Source of the DNA: Notospermus geniculatus
Lineage: Eukaryota; Nemertea; Pilidiophora; Heteronemertea; Lineidae
Assembly (NCBI GenBank): GCA_002633025.1
Contig: NMRB01001036.1
Coordinates: 58,875-122,874, forward strand
Length of the DNA stretch: 64,000 nt
Direction of reading: 5' to 3'
The notes under the pieces: model-generated
What the model saw: only the letters and a program-made list of their open reading frames with translations
Told to the model about the DNA's origin: nothing
Database searches by the model: none
Translations under genes and position numbers: made by a program
Part shown: one piece after another, positions 1-13,019 of the stretch
Layout of the letters: each line of letters opens with the position of its first letter
Numbering within the stretch: position 1 is the stretch's first letter

Positions 1-89
1 TTATGTCAGTCATTCAATAGTACACTCAGATGTTAGATTGGCTTGCATTACTACCAGTTGAAGCTTGTCTTCCATATTTTACAATTCAG

Positions 90-181
90 GTGCTGATGGC
101 GATTCGGTCCGGTCAAACTACAAAAGACTTGCCCTGCTCTGGCATCCAGATAAGCATCAAAACTCAACGGAAGCTACACAA
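90..181 (+). CDS. J-domain exon with HPD motif
   Basis: Thirty codons preceded by two bases that complete a split codon. The acceptor is ttcag at 85-89 and the donor gtaagt starts at 182. The peptide contains YKRLALLWHPDKHQN, which is helix II, the catalytic HPD loop and the start of helix III of a DnaJ J domain; HPD is the signature that stimulates Hsp70 ATP hydrolysis. Helix I must lie in an upstream exon outside the window. The exon ends in phase 0 and joins in frame to 958. Confidence 0.87.
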
Positions 182-957
182 GTAAGTTAAACATTGTTAA
201 CCGTTTCATTTTCAGGCTTTTATTTTAACATGTTTAACCCGGCGCGATCGCGCCCACGCTCCATCGCGCTCGCAAATTTGTGACAACGGGCTCGCTCGAT
301 CGCACTTGATGAATTTTGCAACATTGAGCTCTCCGTCTCCATACCGTACAAATCTCGCTCCTCATTGTCATAGTCACATTGTTTGTCTCCCCTGCGGAGC
401 CGAGCGTTGTAACGAAGTAGATGATTGGTCGGGGCTCTTCATCCTGAGTAAAGTGTAACAGCCAATCAGAGTACGTCATTTTAGCGGTCTTCGGGTCGGA
501 TGGCGGTGTGCTGAACATGCGCAAATCCAGAATTTGTGGTCTGCTTTAAGCAGTACCTAAGCCTTAGGTTCTCCGTGACGTCATTACATGGCTGTTCCGT
601 AGGTGGGAGGGCGGCATAATCTATTGTTAGACAGTCAACATGTGTTCTTTCTTTACATTTTGGACTTGTACTGTCACATGGAATTCTGGCTAATTTATGG
701 CAGAGTTGATTAATTTTGAAATCAAATTGTCTATCAAATCGCTTTTATCATGGATGTCTACCGCGGACTGCAATTCATTCTGGGAGTTGAAGCCGGAGTC
801 GGAAAGCTGCGCAACCTATCTATAAATTGTGAAAAATAGGCACAGCTGAGACCATCTCATTGTCATGAGATAATTAGTTGTCGCTGTACTAAACTGTAGA
901 GCCCCTTGTAAACAAACAATGCAGAATTAATTGAATTCATTGAGATTTTCTTTTCAG
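182..957 (+). other. Intron 1
   Basis: No coding sequence was recognised. Bases 530-720 are a copy of a dispersed repeat (motif ctccgtgacgtca followed by ggctgttccgt and a tctatt-ttagac block) that recurs at 14480-14610, 19237-19320 and 33004-33180. Confidence 0.6.
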
Positions 958-1047
958 AAATTTCAATTGATCAGCGCTGCTTATAAAAGACTGACCAGTC
1001 ATTATGATGAGGATGATAGTGATGACGATGAAATTGTAATGTCCATG
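958..1047 (+). CDS. J-domain exon, helices III/IV and acidic tail
   Basis: Thirty codons in phase 0 between a tttcag acceptor and a gtgagt donor. The peptide KFQLISAAYKRLTSHYD continues a J domain (F..I..AY..L is the usual helix III pattern) and then turns acidic (EDDSDDDE). Together with 90-181 it makes a J domain of normal length once the missing helix I is allowed for. Confidence 0.83.
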
Positions 1048-4000
1048 GTGAGTTTGCTGCTTGCTTGCATTGCATCTGGAGGTGATAGATGATACTGACA
1101 TTGACAAGGATAAAATTGTATTGTACCCAGGGGTAGATCGCTCATACATCCGATCACTCACTCCCAAACCACTGTCACGGGATGCCAGATGTCAGTCATC
1201 ATCATGTGTGAATGTTTCTTTTAAAGATTTCTGATTTAGGTGGCGCTGCCACATAGGTCATTGGAAATGACTTAGCGGTGTCTTGGGAACTAAACTGATG
1301 GAAAAAATCTATAGATTTGCCAAGTATATTGCAGTATATTTTACTTCTTCCACATAATCATAGTTTCATGTAAGCGTTCCTGGCAATCCTGCATAAGTAA
1401 GTAGGTCAGTTGCGCCGTAAAAATACAGACGTACCTAATATTCCTGACTGTCTCTAAATTTCATGATGACCACACTGCCATCTATTGCTGACCCAATATC
1501 TTTGAACCGCATCATATTTACATACTTACATCCCTCAGGCTCTACCGACCCATTGGATCCCTGTGAAACGCCTTTCAGAGGGATCCCAACGAACCTCCCA
1601 AGGTTGCATTCCTAGCTTTTCCTAGCATATCCAAGCTGGCTTGGATTCATTTTCACAGGGAGGAACAGCTTGACCCAGACTGCTCATACATGATATGTAC
1701 CTCCCTCTAGATGACCTTGTGCATGTGAAGTTTTGGCCCGATCGGACATCCAATATGGCCGCCAGGGGCATAACCCAAAAATCATCAAAGTCCTGTATTT
1801 CGGAAAGCACACGTGAACGATGTCGTGAACTGGCGGTGGGATAGAGGCCTATGCATGAATTAGGCCAAGCAGACAAAGCGTTCCATTTAACTAACCACAT
1901 TGTGGCCTCGGGATTGTGGCATAAGGCCATGCGTGTTTAATTGTCTGTTTCATGTCCGAGGACTAGGAGATCAGAATATGAGTGCGTGCGCGAGGCAAAC
2001 AACACAAACTCATTTTCTACACAAGGACTAACACAACTGCAGTGTGTGCGGAGAGGACTTCAGGAACCTGCAACTCCCATTCACACTTGATGTACATCCT
2101 TGTACAGGGTTTTATATCCACTTCCTTGAGCTGTTTTTGATCTATTTGCTTTGGTTTATGTTTATGACGTCAAGGGTTATTGAAAGTTTGACTGTTCAGA
2201 TCATTAACATCTTTTGTGTTGAGATTTTTAGAATTGCTCTAAATTCGATGAGGTATGCATTTCCATTCGCAGATGAATGTCGGGAAATCGATGCGCGCGG
2301 GTGACGTGAAACAGAGAATTATACACGCATGGCGTAAACAACAGCAAGATAGTTAAGTTTTGTTTTCCTGTTGGCATTTTTGACAATGGCTTATTGCAAC
2401 AAGCTGATTGAATGGCCGATTACATGGTTAATTGGCGTGACTTCACTCATGTGCACGGGGTGATAGGCAGTGCAGAAGTGAACATTCGAATTCTTGGCTT
2501 AGCCTAGAAGCAGAAAGCAGACGACCACCTTAAAATCCCGATTTCCGTGATAATTTCGGCGTCATTGTATCCAATCGTACATGATTATTACTTATGTCTT
2601 TCATGGAAACAATACCGCTAACCAACTAATACGGCGTGTTAGCGCGGTGGGAGCCAGAAATGCATATTCTCGAAAAATCCGGTCTGAGGCGATTCTACTG
2701 ACTGGTTCGACAAAGCATTTTGCTGGCTACACCGTTTTTTCGCCTGGCGGCGAGCCCATGAACCATTGCGTCAAGCCTAGTATTTTGGATGATGCAATGA
2801 ATGACAAATGCCCTGTTAGGTAAATACTGTGCTTGACCACAGTAATGACATGCATTCACAGACATGTATAGACAATTCTCAAATTGATGTAAACGAGAAA
2901 GATCTGTGCGCTTCCGCCGAAATTGCAACCACAACCTCGGTCTGAAACTGAATGATGTGACGCAGAGAACCCCACAACAGTGAATTCGATGACGTTGCGT
3001 CAGAGTCAACTGTTGCTGAGTCATGGATTGCGTCATGATGTCAGCTGGTTTCAGATCGAGGTTGTGGTTGCGATTTGGACAGAAGTGCGCAAATCGGCGA
3101 ATTTGAGAATCGTCTATTGCAAATTGGACCCAGTTCATGATGCGTGGCCAATGAGGTACCGGCAGACCTAATCCGCGACGCGGCGCTGACTATCAACTCG
3201 GTCAACTGCGTCATTGAAAGTGAGGCTAGCGTTATTTTCCAATTAATTCTGAATAGCACACCCTGTTTCTAGGCCAAATATAACTAAAACATTGCACTCA
3301 ATTTCTGATTTTAGTTTTCTATCATTAAGAACAGAAGTGCTAAAATATATCTTATGGCTTTTGAGCAAAAAATCTCTGCGGGAACATGATGAATTTAATC
3401 GATAAAGTTGACCACTTTAGCGTAAACGACAGGCGAATGGTCGACGTCATGGGTTGTGAATGACACAGTTTTTGTAACGTCAGAATGACGCACGATGGCT
3501 GATGACGTTCAGCAATCGCAAAGGCATGCGCACCTGCGTTTTAACCGAGTTGATGATCAGCGCCTCCTTTTGTTTGCCGGTACCCCATTGCATACAGCAA
3601 TTGACAACTTACAACACCTCATATCATATAATTTCCCATTAAACTCAACAACAAGCCTCATTTTGTCGGTCCTCTGCTCAGGCTGATGTTAGCAAAGTGC
3701 AACACCCAAGGTGTCTGTTGGGACACCCTGTAGTATGGGCACGTACTGAATTAGGCCACTGTTACACAGGAGGTCATTTCTCTATCGTCATCTGTGATGT
3801 GGCAGGAATCATACTGTAGCCTGAAGATTGAATTGAACATTGCATTCTATAATGTCAAAACTGTTCACATAGGTACTCATTTTCAGATTTTGATTTTGAA
3901 TGGAAAATCAGAAGTGTGAGAAATGAGAATTGAGAAGCTCATTTACTATGGCCCAAGATCACTTTCACTGCATTTGGTGGGGAGATAGGCCTGTATTCTA

Positions 4001-4241
4001 GTAAGCCTCCTTAACTCTAAGGTCCACTTAAGCTTTTGTATTCTGCCCTGCAAACAATAAGGTGAACCTTATGTGTTAAGGAAGCTTCTAGAATATGGCC
4101 CATAGTTTCACAATCTCTGGTGACACAGTTGCCGTGTTTTTTATCAAATAGAGAGTGTGAACTTGTACTTCCCACCATTCAGTTTTTGTATCATTCATAC
4201 TTTTAAATCAATATCATCCTTTGTGTGTTGTTGCATTTCAG
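1048..4241 (+). other. Intron 2
   Basis: Bases 1630-1830 are a fragment of repeat family A (ccaatatggccgcc module). Bases 2870-3115 are a foldback element. In 1831-2869 and 3116-4241 I see no gene, only AT-rich unique-looking sequence with unsupported short frames. Confidence 0.5.
2870..3115. repeat. Foldback element
   Basis: The two arms are inverted copies with mismatches. The left arm starts AGACAATTCTCAAATT and holds GCAACCACAACCTCGGTCTG; the right arm holds its complement near 3045-3075 and ends TTTGAGAATCGTCT. No transposase is present, so this is a MITE-like palindrome inside intron 2. Confidence 0.6.
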
Positions 4242-4290
4242 GCTGACATGTTCGACCTTTTCCAGCAGATTTTCTTCGCCAGAGCTATGG
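4242..4290 (+). CDS. Exon following the J domain
   Basis: Sixteen codons plus one base between a tttcag acceptor and a gtaagc donor. It reads ADMFDLFQQIFFARAM. Phase 0 entry matches exon 958-1047. It ends with a lone G (phase 1), which with the AG that opens exon 27402 makes GAG (Glu); that fit is the only sequence evidence for linking the J domain to the TTC31-like part. Confidence 0.75.
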
Positions 4291-4696
4291 GTAAGCTACA
4301 CTTTGTCGGCTTTGAATACCATTTTGGTCTGTCTGCTGGTCTTTCTTATTCACTGGGCTGTACTGCTGATTTACTGCAATAGAAAAGAAAGTCGGCTGTT
4401 TGTGCAGCCTTCTGTCTACAGCTATTTTTGCTCTTTGTGTGCTCTTTAGCAACAAAGTGTGCACTTCAGGATAGTGTGCTCGCCATCATAAGGCCCCATT
4501 TAGACGATCATACTTTTGTTCAAATTTTCATGCAACATTTGTATGACGATGTTCGCACTTGTCCAAGGAACTTGTTTACATCACAGGACTTTTGTTCAAA
4601 ATTATTGCCATTTTGACCCAAAGCTGCTGTGTGATCAGTGATTGGTAAAGACGTTGAAAACTGAGAACAACCTTGAACATTTGTCCAAATTAACAC

Positions 4697-4990
4697 ATTC
4701 CCCGCCAGCAGGGTTCTGCCCAGGACTGAATGAGTTCCGGACGGAAGGGGGGGTGTGGGGGTCCTCCCCCAGAAAAATTTTAAAACTAGACTTGCTGAAA
4801 TGCGATTTCCTGGCACCTGAGAGTCGAAATAATGAGCTTCTTTATCAATAAAAGCATCCTCGTTTGGCGTCAAATGACCCCGATCCACTCTACTGCAAAA
4901 GTATCCCGCCGTTTTTGTCGTTGGTCAGAACTGTGTCAGGAAGCCCCGCCGAGGGAAGCACATTTTGTGAATGGCGGGAACAGAAAAGCC
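4697..4990 (+). repeat. Dispersed repeat, copy 1
   Basis: Contains cagggttctgcccaggactg, ctggcacctgagagtcgaaa and aggaagccccgccg. An inverted copy with the same blocks in reverse order lies at about 58600-58885. The gcgatttcctggcacctg block also recurs near 12500. No coding sense was recognised. Confidence 0.65.
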
Positions 4991-6099
4991 ATTTCCAATC
5001 ACAGATTGGAAAAACCTTTATGGCCCACGCCTCACTAATTGCCCTGACAACAACCCTTTGTTTCCTGTACCTCACACTCCAGCTGGTGTTAACAAGTTAT
5101 GCAACCAATTAAGCATATCCCAGGTGCCATTGTCCAGGCCCCAGCAGCCTCTGCTCAGGCCCTGGCCAATCACCTCCATTGTCTCATTGGCCTTAGCCAA
5201 TCAGGCAGCTGCTCTCCTGCATTTCCAGAGCTACTATTCTGGGGGGCAGCAGAACCAACTCTGATCTGGCACACACCAGATCTTAAACCAAAATTTCCCT
5301 GCCCTCCCACCCTTTGTGACCTGGTCCTTTCTTCAGGGGTATCTTCAAGGAGCCCTTGTTACGCTCTCTAGCCATTCTTAGTCTCAGCAATATAGTAGGC
5401 CTACCCATGCATTATTGTTACCTTTTCATACCTCTGTGCAATTTGTCAATTTTTGAACCTTAGGCTACTGCTGTGAGATTCACGTGTACGTAGATTAGCG
5501 GGCGCTTTATACATTGTGTGTCAACCCCGTGCATTTTTCTCGTGACTAGCCCTGCATTCGATGCCCCGCTCACTTTGGCACACTGAAGCTACATGCATAA
5601 TCTCACTCAACTGTAGTAAAATCTTATCCATTCGTTAGTTTTATCATTTCTCGGTGTCTTCGTAGACTGCGCTCACTGTCAGGGTCTGGTGGAGATTGAC
5701 CCCACCTTTATGGGTCCGTCTCCCCTTTGTAGATAATTTATTGCACTTATTATACAAATATAGACCTTGGCCATTTCATTGCAACCCTTGCCTCCGGCTT
5801 ACTCATTCTCACCCTATGCCTTGTCTGGGATCACGTCCCCATCAACCTAGCTCACACACCCCTAGGCATGACCAGGCCCCATCAACCCGAGGCTGGAGCC
5901 ATAAAGGAAATTCGGAAGTGATTATAGTGTGCGTTGCGGGCATCTCTCTTGGTACACTTCGTTAGTTCGCCAGATCACTCGCTCAATCTGCATAAATTAT
6001 GATGATGATAACCACACCATTCAGATCGATCATAGGCACAAATACGAGATTACTTTCTCTTCCCCTGCGAAACAGAAGTTGAAAGTTCTAGTTCGAACT

Positions 6100-6365
6100 T
6101 GAATTTGCAACTGAAATTCAACTTCAGAATAACTTGAATAATGTTGACCATTCAACGTTTTGCAACTAAGTTGAATTCTGCGGTATTGGAACGCCTGTCT
6201 GAGAAAAAGCTGAACAAAGTTGATCTGAGTGAAGTTGACATTCCTAGTTTAAACTTGAACTGCCGATTACCATCTAAAGTTGAATTTAGTTGACTCTACT
6301 TGAATTCTGCGGTATTGGAACGCCTGTCGGGTCAAAGTTGAATTTAGTTGATCTGAGCGGTCAAC
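6100..6365. repeat. GTTGAA-rich degenerate repeat
   Basis: Dense GTTGAA/TTCAAC words on both strands. The block ttgaattctgcggtattgga occurs twice, near 6171 and 6299. Similar AACTTGAA-rich DNA occurs at 10905-11060 and 13620-13985. Confidence 0.55.
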
Positions 6366-6560
6366 TTTTTAGCTCACTGGGGTGAGCTATTACGATGGTG
6401 CAGCGTCCGTCGTCCGTCGTCGTCGTCGTCCGTCGTCGTCGTTGTCCGTTAGCAGGAGCCGGTCGGCATTTCTGCGTCCTGGACGGGGCCGTCCGGCGCC
6501 GACCAGCATTGGCAGAACCCTGCGCCAGCATTTTTTAAAAAAGTAACTAGCCAGCGCCAG
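6366..6560 (+). repeat. Family A 5' end
   Basis: Starts TTTTTAGCTCACTGGGGTGA, a hairpin with AGCTCAC/GTGAGCT stems, followed by a GTCCGTCGTC microsatellite. This order (hairpin, then GTC-rich microsatellite) is the family A 5' signature. Its first word GCTCACTGGG is exactly complementary to the 3' word CCCAGTGAGC at 10838-10847. Confidence 0.65.
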
Positions 6561-7706
6561 CATTTTAGCGATTTTTATCAAATTTCAAATTTCTCCAGAA
6601 AATTTATCACTTGAGATATGGGAACAAAGAACATGTCAATAGAAAGATCATAGCTCGTTGTTTCTGATACCACAAACCATTTTGTTCTAAGTCCAACCAC
6701 TTTCTTTCCACAAGCTTTAGAAAACGTGCTATTTTCACAAATATGCACGTTTTTTCGCAAAAAATGGAGAAAATGCCTCCCGAGCGCCGCCATGTTGGTT
6801 TAAACCACACTACAATACAAACAAACCTCCACCTATTTCAAGGCCGTGTTCAATGAGATCGTCGAAAGCACAATGAGACAAGATCGCCAGTGGGTCCATC
6901 TATCGTTTGGTGGCTGTAACTACAATTGCCGGAAATTCTCGTCAATGGCGGGGAACCGTCCTGAAGGAATTGACGAAAAATCTCGTCAATGGCGGGGAAT
7001 GTGTTAATGTGCATGTTCGAACACCATCCAACATGTTCGCAGTTGTTCGCAGATGTTCAAATTCCCATTTACACGATCATACATTTGTCCACGAAAACAT
7101 CATCCAGACCTGCCTACATTGTACGATTTAGCGTATTTTGTACGCCAGAATGCGGTGATTGTACGTTGTACGATTTGAGGGTCATTTCTTATGCAAAGAA
7201 AAGCCTCTCAAATATGCTGTATTTCTATTTCGTACGATCAGTAAACTTCAAAATAAAACAAATTTTCGCCTTCAAAGTCTCCAATATCATCCCCAAAACC
7301 TTCCCCTGGAGTTCCTGGCCCTTTATGGGGGTTTCTAATTGGTACAAGGACATGCCCAACTGCCAGATGCACTGGATAAGACCGACACGTGGTTGCTCAA
7401 ATTTTATCATCTGAGCACCTTACTGCGCCGACCAGCTCTGCCTGAAGTGTGGTTTTGGGTTGGTTCAAAACCTGCCATTGGCATCGGCACTGACAATGGC
7501 ATTGGCATTCAAGAGGGGAAATCTGCCCACTTGCTCATCCGTCAGACTGGCCTCACACGTTCAGTACGTTTCATGTTTTATCTACATCAATTGTGCCAGA
7601 GCAGAGGGTGGGGTCAACTTTTGGGCGTGTCTGTCGGGCATTAGGCAGCGGGTAATTTGTCTGGTATTGACAATTCTGTGTTCTCTGAGATGTGTTGAAG
7701 TTAAGG

Positions 7707-7871
7707 AATTAAACCCGAGGCGGAGGGTCTTGGTTGCGACACCAAACCCGCGAGGGTGGAGCTAAAATGTAGTCCAAACCCGAGGCGCTTCGCCGAGGGT
7801 TTCGACGGAATTTTTGCTCCACCCGAGCGGGTTTGGTGTCGCAACCAAGACCCGAAGCCGAGGGTTTAATT
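7707..7871. repeat. Foldback element
   Basis: Palindrome with arms of about 58 bp. The left arm starts AATTAAACCCGAGGCGGAGG and the right arm ends GAAGCCGAGGGTTTAATT. Both arms carry the cttggttgcgacaccaaacc block in inverted orientation. Confidence 0.75.
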
Positions 7872-8674
7872 TCTATTCTAAAATACCTCAAACTAAACAT
7901 AAAAGTGCAGTTTGATTGCAATAAATAGGCCTAAGATATCAGGGAGGGCGCTCCGTCGATGACGCGACATCAGTGAATCGCGCACTGTGTGTACAAACCT
8001 GTACATCGTGCCTACATCGTGTACAGCGCTAGCAGCAAGCTGCAGGAGTCGAAATGATGTCGCAGGGCGCTTTCTTCAACGGATTATCCGCAGGAAATGT
8101 ACCTGATGGTACAAAACCTCGTTGGGATAGGTCACTGAGTATCCACCTGGCCGACATTCGCTGCACTACCTCGCTGAATGCTCGAAGCGAGAAATGTTGG
8201 ACGCCAGACGCCATTGTGGAAACACTGAGCGAGGGTCTTGGTTGTGTCACCCAGACCCGCTGCATTCAGAATGAGGCTAATGCATTATCCATTTGAAACA
8301 TACGCACGAGATACCAAGGTATTTTAGAATATATAACCTTTGTTTCAAGTGGTACCAATAATGTTTGATCGAGCCAAAAATTTTAGGCCCTTTTTAGGTG
8401 TCTGGCGGGCCTAATGCAGCAGCAGTTATGTCTGTCACGAACCATTTTGTACCCAGTGTGATGTGTAAATTACCGTGAAATACCGTGAAGTACCTATCTA
8501 TGTTTGATCCAGCTGATTTTTTGCCTCTTTTGGGGGTTCCCAGGGGCCAAACGCAGCAGGGGGTCCCCGGCAGACGTCCAGTTCTTCATATGCTCTATCA
8601 TCCTCTGCGTGATACTGCACTCCGCGATTGGTACCAAGTTCGTTTCACCAAAGTGCTCTCAGCTGCTGGTCTAT

Positions 8675-8775
8675 GTTGAGTTTAAGGGACAGTCTGTGAG
8701 GTCACTTAAAGGGGTGGTGGGCTAGATGTCCTTGCCTTGTTGTGACTGTGAGCTCTCTGTGGATTCATTTCCACA
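8675..8775 (+). repeat. Dispersed repeat with uninterrupted site
   Basis: Reads gttgagtttaagggacagtc and continues through gtgaggtcacttaaagggg. The copy at 19531-19660 is the same but is interrupted by a 37-bp palindrome after gtttaag. Confidence 0.7.
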
Positions 8776-9189
8776 GATACCTTGTTCTAAGGCAGCATTT
8801 CATGCTTTAGAAACAAGTGCAGACTGAACCAGTGGGTTCGTGTTGATTGAAAGACTTGAATCATGGGTTTGCAATTTTGTACACCAAAATATGCAATTGT
8901 ACACTTTTTTAGGGAACTTCGCCCATAATTGTACACCAAAATATGGGATTGTACACATTTTTGGGAAACTTCTTCCCCCAAAATTGAAAATGGGGTAGGC
9001 AGGTCTGATCATCATACAATGTTGATAAAAATTTGAACAAAAGTGGTCGTCTAAATGGGGCTTAAGCTAGCTGGGCACATTTCTAACCATTTCTTTCTTG
9101 ACCACAAACTTTGCCATTCACATCGAACGATGGTCTTCTTTAGTTCCAGGGTTTTCAGAGACCCGAGGTCCCGGCTCATGTACGCATGC

Positions 9190-10143
9190 AGGAGGAAATA
9201 ATCTAGGAGGACCCAATCCTGAAGTAGGCTCTCAGCACTCAAAACGAGTTTTTGAAATAAATATACCATATTTTGCATTGCAGTGTTTTTCATCATCAAT
9301 TTAACTGATTTTAACATCATTAGGACCAACATTCCGTGAATGTTTACTCACGGGATGGCGACAAACGATGATTTTGTGCGTAGGAACAGGCTGTTATATA
9401 CATTAAGACCACGGGTGGTCACGCTCAGAAACAGGAAGAGCCTGTTGCGCATGACCGGATTTTCCTTCATTTTCAATCGTGTCCCCAGGAATCTGGCGAG
9501 GCATCACGTGACTGGTCGTCAAGGGCCGCCGTTTGATTCTCGATTCAAAGATCGAGTGGGGTGTACACACCATGACATGCACAACAAGCCAACAAATAAC
9601 TTACGTCTGTCTGTTATTAATCAACAGCGGCTGGAATAAGTGTGAAAACCCAGGAGAAAACAAAGCGAATCATCCATACGGCCTGCTGTGTGTAGAAGTG
9701 TGCACCGGCCGGCAACGACGTCAAAACATCACCGCATGACCATGCGTGACGTTATGACGTCGGCACTTGCAGTGTTGACGCTGCATGCTCTTGCGTTGCT
9801 AAGGCCAGGAAACGACGTCATTCCCAACAAATGAATGTTCCACCTAGAACCAAGGTTGTTTTTCCCAGAAATCAGTGCGCATTCACCGAACTGAGCGTGA
9901 CCAAAACGGCCGAAATCGGTCTTAAAACATTATCACGGGGAAGTGAGATAACCAGACGCAGAAATATGCAAATTGTGGTAAAACCAGCTTTACGGTTTGG
10001 TGAAGTAGATATTCAACATTCACCAGGCGAAATTTGGGTTCCAAAAAATGAACATCGCCAAAGTTATTCATGATTTTATGCACCTAGCCTTTCCTACTTG
10101 AATATGGAGTAGGGTCCTCCTAGATTATTTCCTCCCGACGCAT
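9190..10143. repeat. Element with inverted ends of about 45 bp
   Basis: The left end carries ggaggaaataatctaggagg then accc; the right end near 10107-10143 carries the complement (agggtcctcctagattattt then cctcc). The interior includes frames without recognisable products. Confidence 0.55.
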
Positions 10144-10752
10144 GAAATCCTCATACGATGCACGATCATGCAGACCCAACGTCATGCTGACGAAGCTAAA
10201 AATCTGACATGACAGATTAATCCCCAAATCAGTGTATGAACACCATCGCTGATTGGTTCAAACTGAGCGATTGAAATGCCATTATCAGGCGAATATCACT
10301 ATTAACACTTTTCTTAGTTAGTCTGCCTGTGCTGAAGATGGCGCTGCGATCACCGTAGACTGGTTGCTCTCTATGACGGCGTCATATTCAATGTGTGTAC
10401 TGATTGAAGAAGTAGTCGGAGAATTTGGGTTATCACAAAAAAGTGGTATACATGTATTTCAAAAGAGGAGACCTTATTTTCACATCGGAAACATGCTCTA
10501 CAGTACTGAAAAGGAAGAAAACATCTGACCCCCCATATCTGAAGACTGACCCTTTTGACCCCTCAAGCGGAAAACAGACCCTTTTGTTACAAAGACCTTC
10601 GGCCACTGACCCTTGGCAAAAAACTCCATTGAAAACCGAGTTCATTCATGTACCGTATATACTCGGGTATAGGTCGAATTTTTGGTACCAATTTTTGGTC
10701 CTTGATGTTAGGGGGTCGACCTACAGATGTTTTCGGGACCAGAAATTTTTAG

Positions 10753-10870
10753 CTTAGCTGACGTAAGTCAGCCAAGCTTGACCAGATTGCTCATAACTGA
10801 TATGTACCTCCCTCTGTCATTAGACTATTATGTCCAACCCAGTGAGCACATGGTCCATGGACCATTTCAT
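10753..10870 (+). repeat. Chimeric B-type 5' end and A-type 3' end
   Basis: Opens TTTTTAGCTTAGCTGACGTA, a B-type hairpin identical to the one at 18405. Only about 80 bp later comes a family A 3' end (CCCAGTGAGCACATGG and the palindrome ATGGTCCATGGACCAT). This is an internally deleted or recombinant copy. Confidence 0.6.
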
Positions 10871-11675
10871 TGCAACATTGGATCGGCCGGCCTGGGAGTT
10901 GACCAGAGTTGACCGATTCCAGTTTTTGCAACTAAGTTGAACTCTGCTCTCAGAAAGCTGAAAGAAGTTGAACTTTAGGGGTCATTAAAATTCAACTCTG
11001 CTCAACTTATATTGAATTTTGAAGTTCAACCGATTTCAAGTTTGTTCAAGTTCATATATTTTCAATCAAGAATCCAAGATCGACATTTTGCAATACTGTA
11101 AACCCGGAAATATTTGCATGTCTTTTAACCCTTTCGCTGCAGGTGACGTGCAGTGCACATCATGGCACATGCGCAGTCCAGTGCGTGCGACGTGCAGTGC
11201 ATGGCATGCACAATGTGTTTGATAACTGACACGCCCGGGTTGTAGTGTCTTTATAAATGGTACACGCACTTACAGGAAACACTACTTTGATCAGGATACA
11301 ATACATGGCGATACTTTTGAATGCTTTTTGGCGCCGTTGAGGGACGCCACTAGCAGACGGCCAAATGCAGCATGGGGCGTGGCAGGCACAAAATGGCTGA
11401 TGCAGGGAAAGTTAATTTTTGTAACGACCTGAAGGGTTTCTGCCAGGAAAGAAATGATGGGGCATCAATGCGGCGGCCCATGATATTGAATCACCGCATA
11501 ATGACATAGTAACATTGTTATACGTATGTCGGAAGACCCACGAAGATAGCCAAAATTGCTACTGTTCATGAACGGTGGTTAGCGATAATTTATTTAATAT
11601 AAGAGCTTGTTTAGGCGAAGTAGCCTACATGTATGTAGGCCTAGTTGAGTTGGTTAGAAGTAGTTCCCATCGACA

Positions 11676-12081
11676 ATAGGGAGGTTTTGCAAATCTGCCG
11701 AAAAATGAAGTACGAAATATGAAATTGGACTTCACTTCCATGACGTAATGTATTTCAGGAGATGGTTTACCGGTACCGCAAATATCGCCTGCTGTAAAAG
11801 CATCTTTTAGCGTATTACGTTAACGCGAAAAAGTTACGGTGTATCTTGAATTTATAAATTTCCCCTTCGTACTACGAAGCGGAAACGAAAGATAAATTTC
11901 AAAGTTTAATATATACACCATAACTCTTTCGGTTTAACGTAATACGCTGAAAGATGCTCTTGCAGCAGGCGATATTTGCGGTAGGCCTACCAACCATCTC
12001 CTCAAATACAACGTCATGGAAGTGAAGTCCAATTTCGTATTTCGAACTTCGGTTTTCGTAAGATTTGCGAAACCTCCCTAT
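11676..12081. repeat. 406-bp near-complete palindrome
   Basis: Left arm begins ATAGGGAGGTTTTGCAAATC and right arm ends TTTGCGAAACCTCCCTAT. Matching internal blocks (aagtccaattt, gatggt, gcgatatttgcggta, gcgtattacgtt) appear on both arms in mirror order, so the element can fold over nearly its whole length. No coding sequence. Confidence 0.8.
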
Positions 12082-12381
12082 TCATCAGGTCAGTCATGCT
12101 AATTACCGTCCTCCACTGTCTACCACCGTCCAACACCCCTTTTGTACTGTTATTGTACCATCATCCACCTCAATATTTCTTTAAAACACCGTTTTCTTTA
12201 TCTTTCTCGAAAAAAATAATGTAAACCGCATCAGAATGGCTGAGAATATTCCGTTTTTTGTCATTGTTTACCACCACGATTCTTCAGTCTGATGTGGTTT
12301 ACATTATTTTTGAGAGAGACAGAAAAAAAGACATTTTAAAGAAATATTGAGGTGGATGACGATACAGTAACAGTACAAAAG

Positions 12382-13019
12382 CAGTGGCGGATCCAGGAGT
12401 TGCCGAACTGGGGGTGGGGGGTGGGGGTGGAATGGGGAACCCCCATTCCCTGAGCCCCGGAGGCGCAAAGTGCCAAAAATTTTTGGGTAAAAGGGCCGGA
12501 AACGCGATTTCCTGGCACCTGGGAAGGCCAAATTGAACTTTCTTTTTACTGAAAATCAGGGGTCTGATTAGGCCACTTAAAATTAATAAATTGTTTTACA
12601 TGACTCCAACTTCTGAAATGTTGGTGAGTAGGGCATTTTATATTTTATATTTTTCCCCGACAAGAAGAAGGACAGTAGAGATCACCAATACTGGAAAATT
12701 ACTTTTAATTTCTCAATATCTCAACAAAAAGGGTCACTTCTGGTTGCCTCTCTCATTTTTCCACTTTGTGGGCAGCAAATCACCACCATGGGCACTTGCT
12801 GCCATCATGACTGAGCTTGCACTGACGATCTCTAATGGTTTTTGGGATGAAAAAATGGACTTTTTGAAAAATATAAAATATAAAAAAAATTGAGGCGGCA
12901 CCAAAAAATTGAGGCGGGCGGCCATGTAAAACAATTTATAAATTTTAAGTGGCCTTATATGCCTCCCAAAATTTTTGCTGCTCGGCGGCTGAATGCCCCC
13001 CCCCTTGGATCCGCCACTG
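12382..13019. mobile_element. Middle nested element with CAGTGGCGGATCC ends
   Basis: Terminal inverted repeats CAGTGGCGGATCCA / TGGATCCGCCACTG. The 5-bp direct repeat AAAAG flanks it (12377-12381 and 13020-13024). The unfilled site is visible in the opposite arm of the outer palindrome (ccccttttgtac). Ends of this form occur in hAT-like elements, but the family assignment is tentative. Confidence 0.75.
12571..12954. mobile_element. Innermost MITE, TTA target duplication
   Basis: Inverted ends GGCCACTTAAAATT / AATTTTAAGTGGCC flanked by TTA on both sides (12568-12570, 12955-12957), as in PIF/Harbinger MITEs. No transposase. Confidence 0.75.

Larger units (their letters stand above)
4492..9062. 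mobile_element. Composite element with inverted ends and TAA duplication
   Basis: The left end GGCCCCATTTAGACGATCAT (from 4492) has its inverted counterpart ending at 9062 (right end reads tcgtctaaatggggct). TAA flanks both ends (4489-4491 and 9063-9065), as for PIF/Harbinger insertions. The interior is filled with other repeats, including a family A 5' end at 6366, a foldback at 7707-7871 and GTTGAA-rich DNA at 6100-6380. The outer boundary is inferred from the ends only. Confidence 0.45.
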
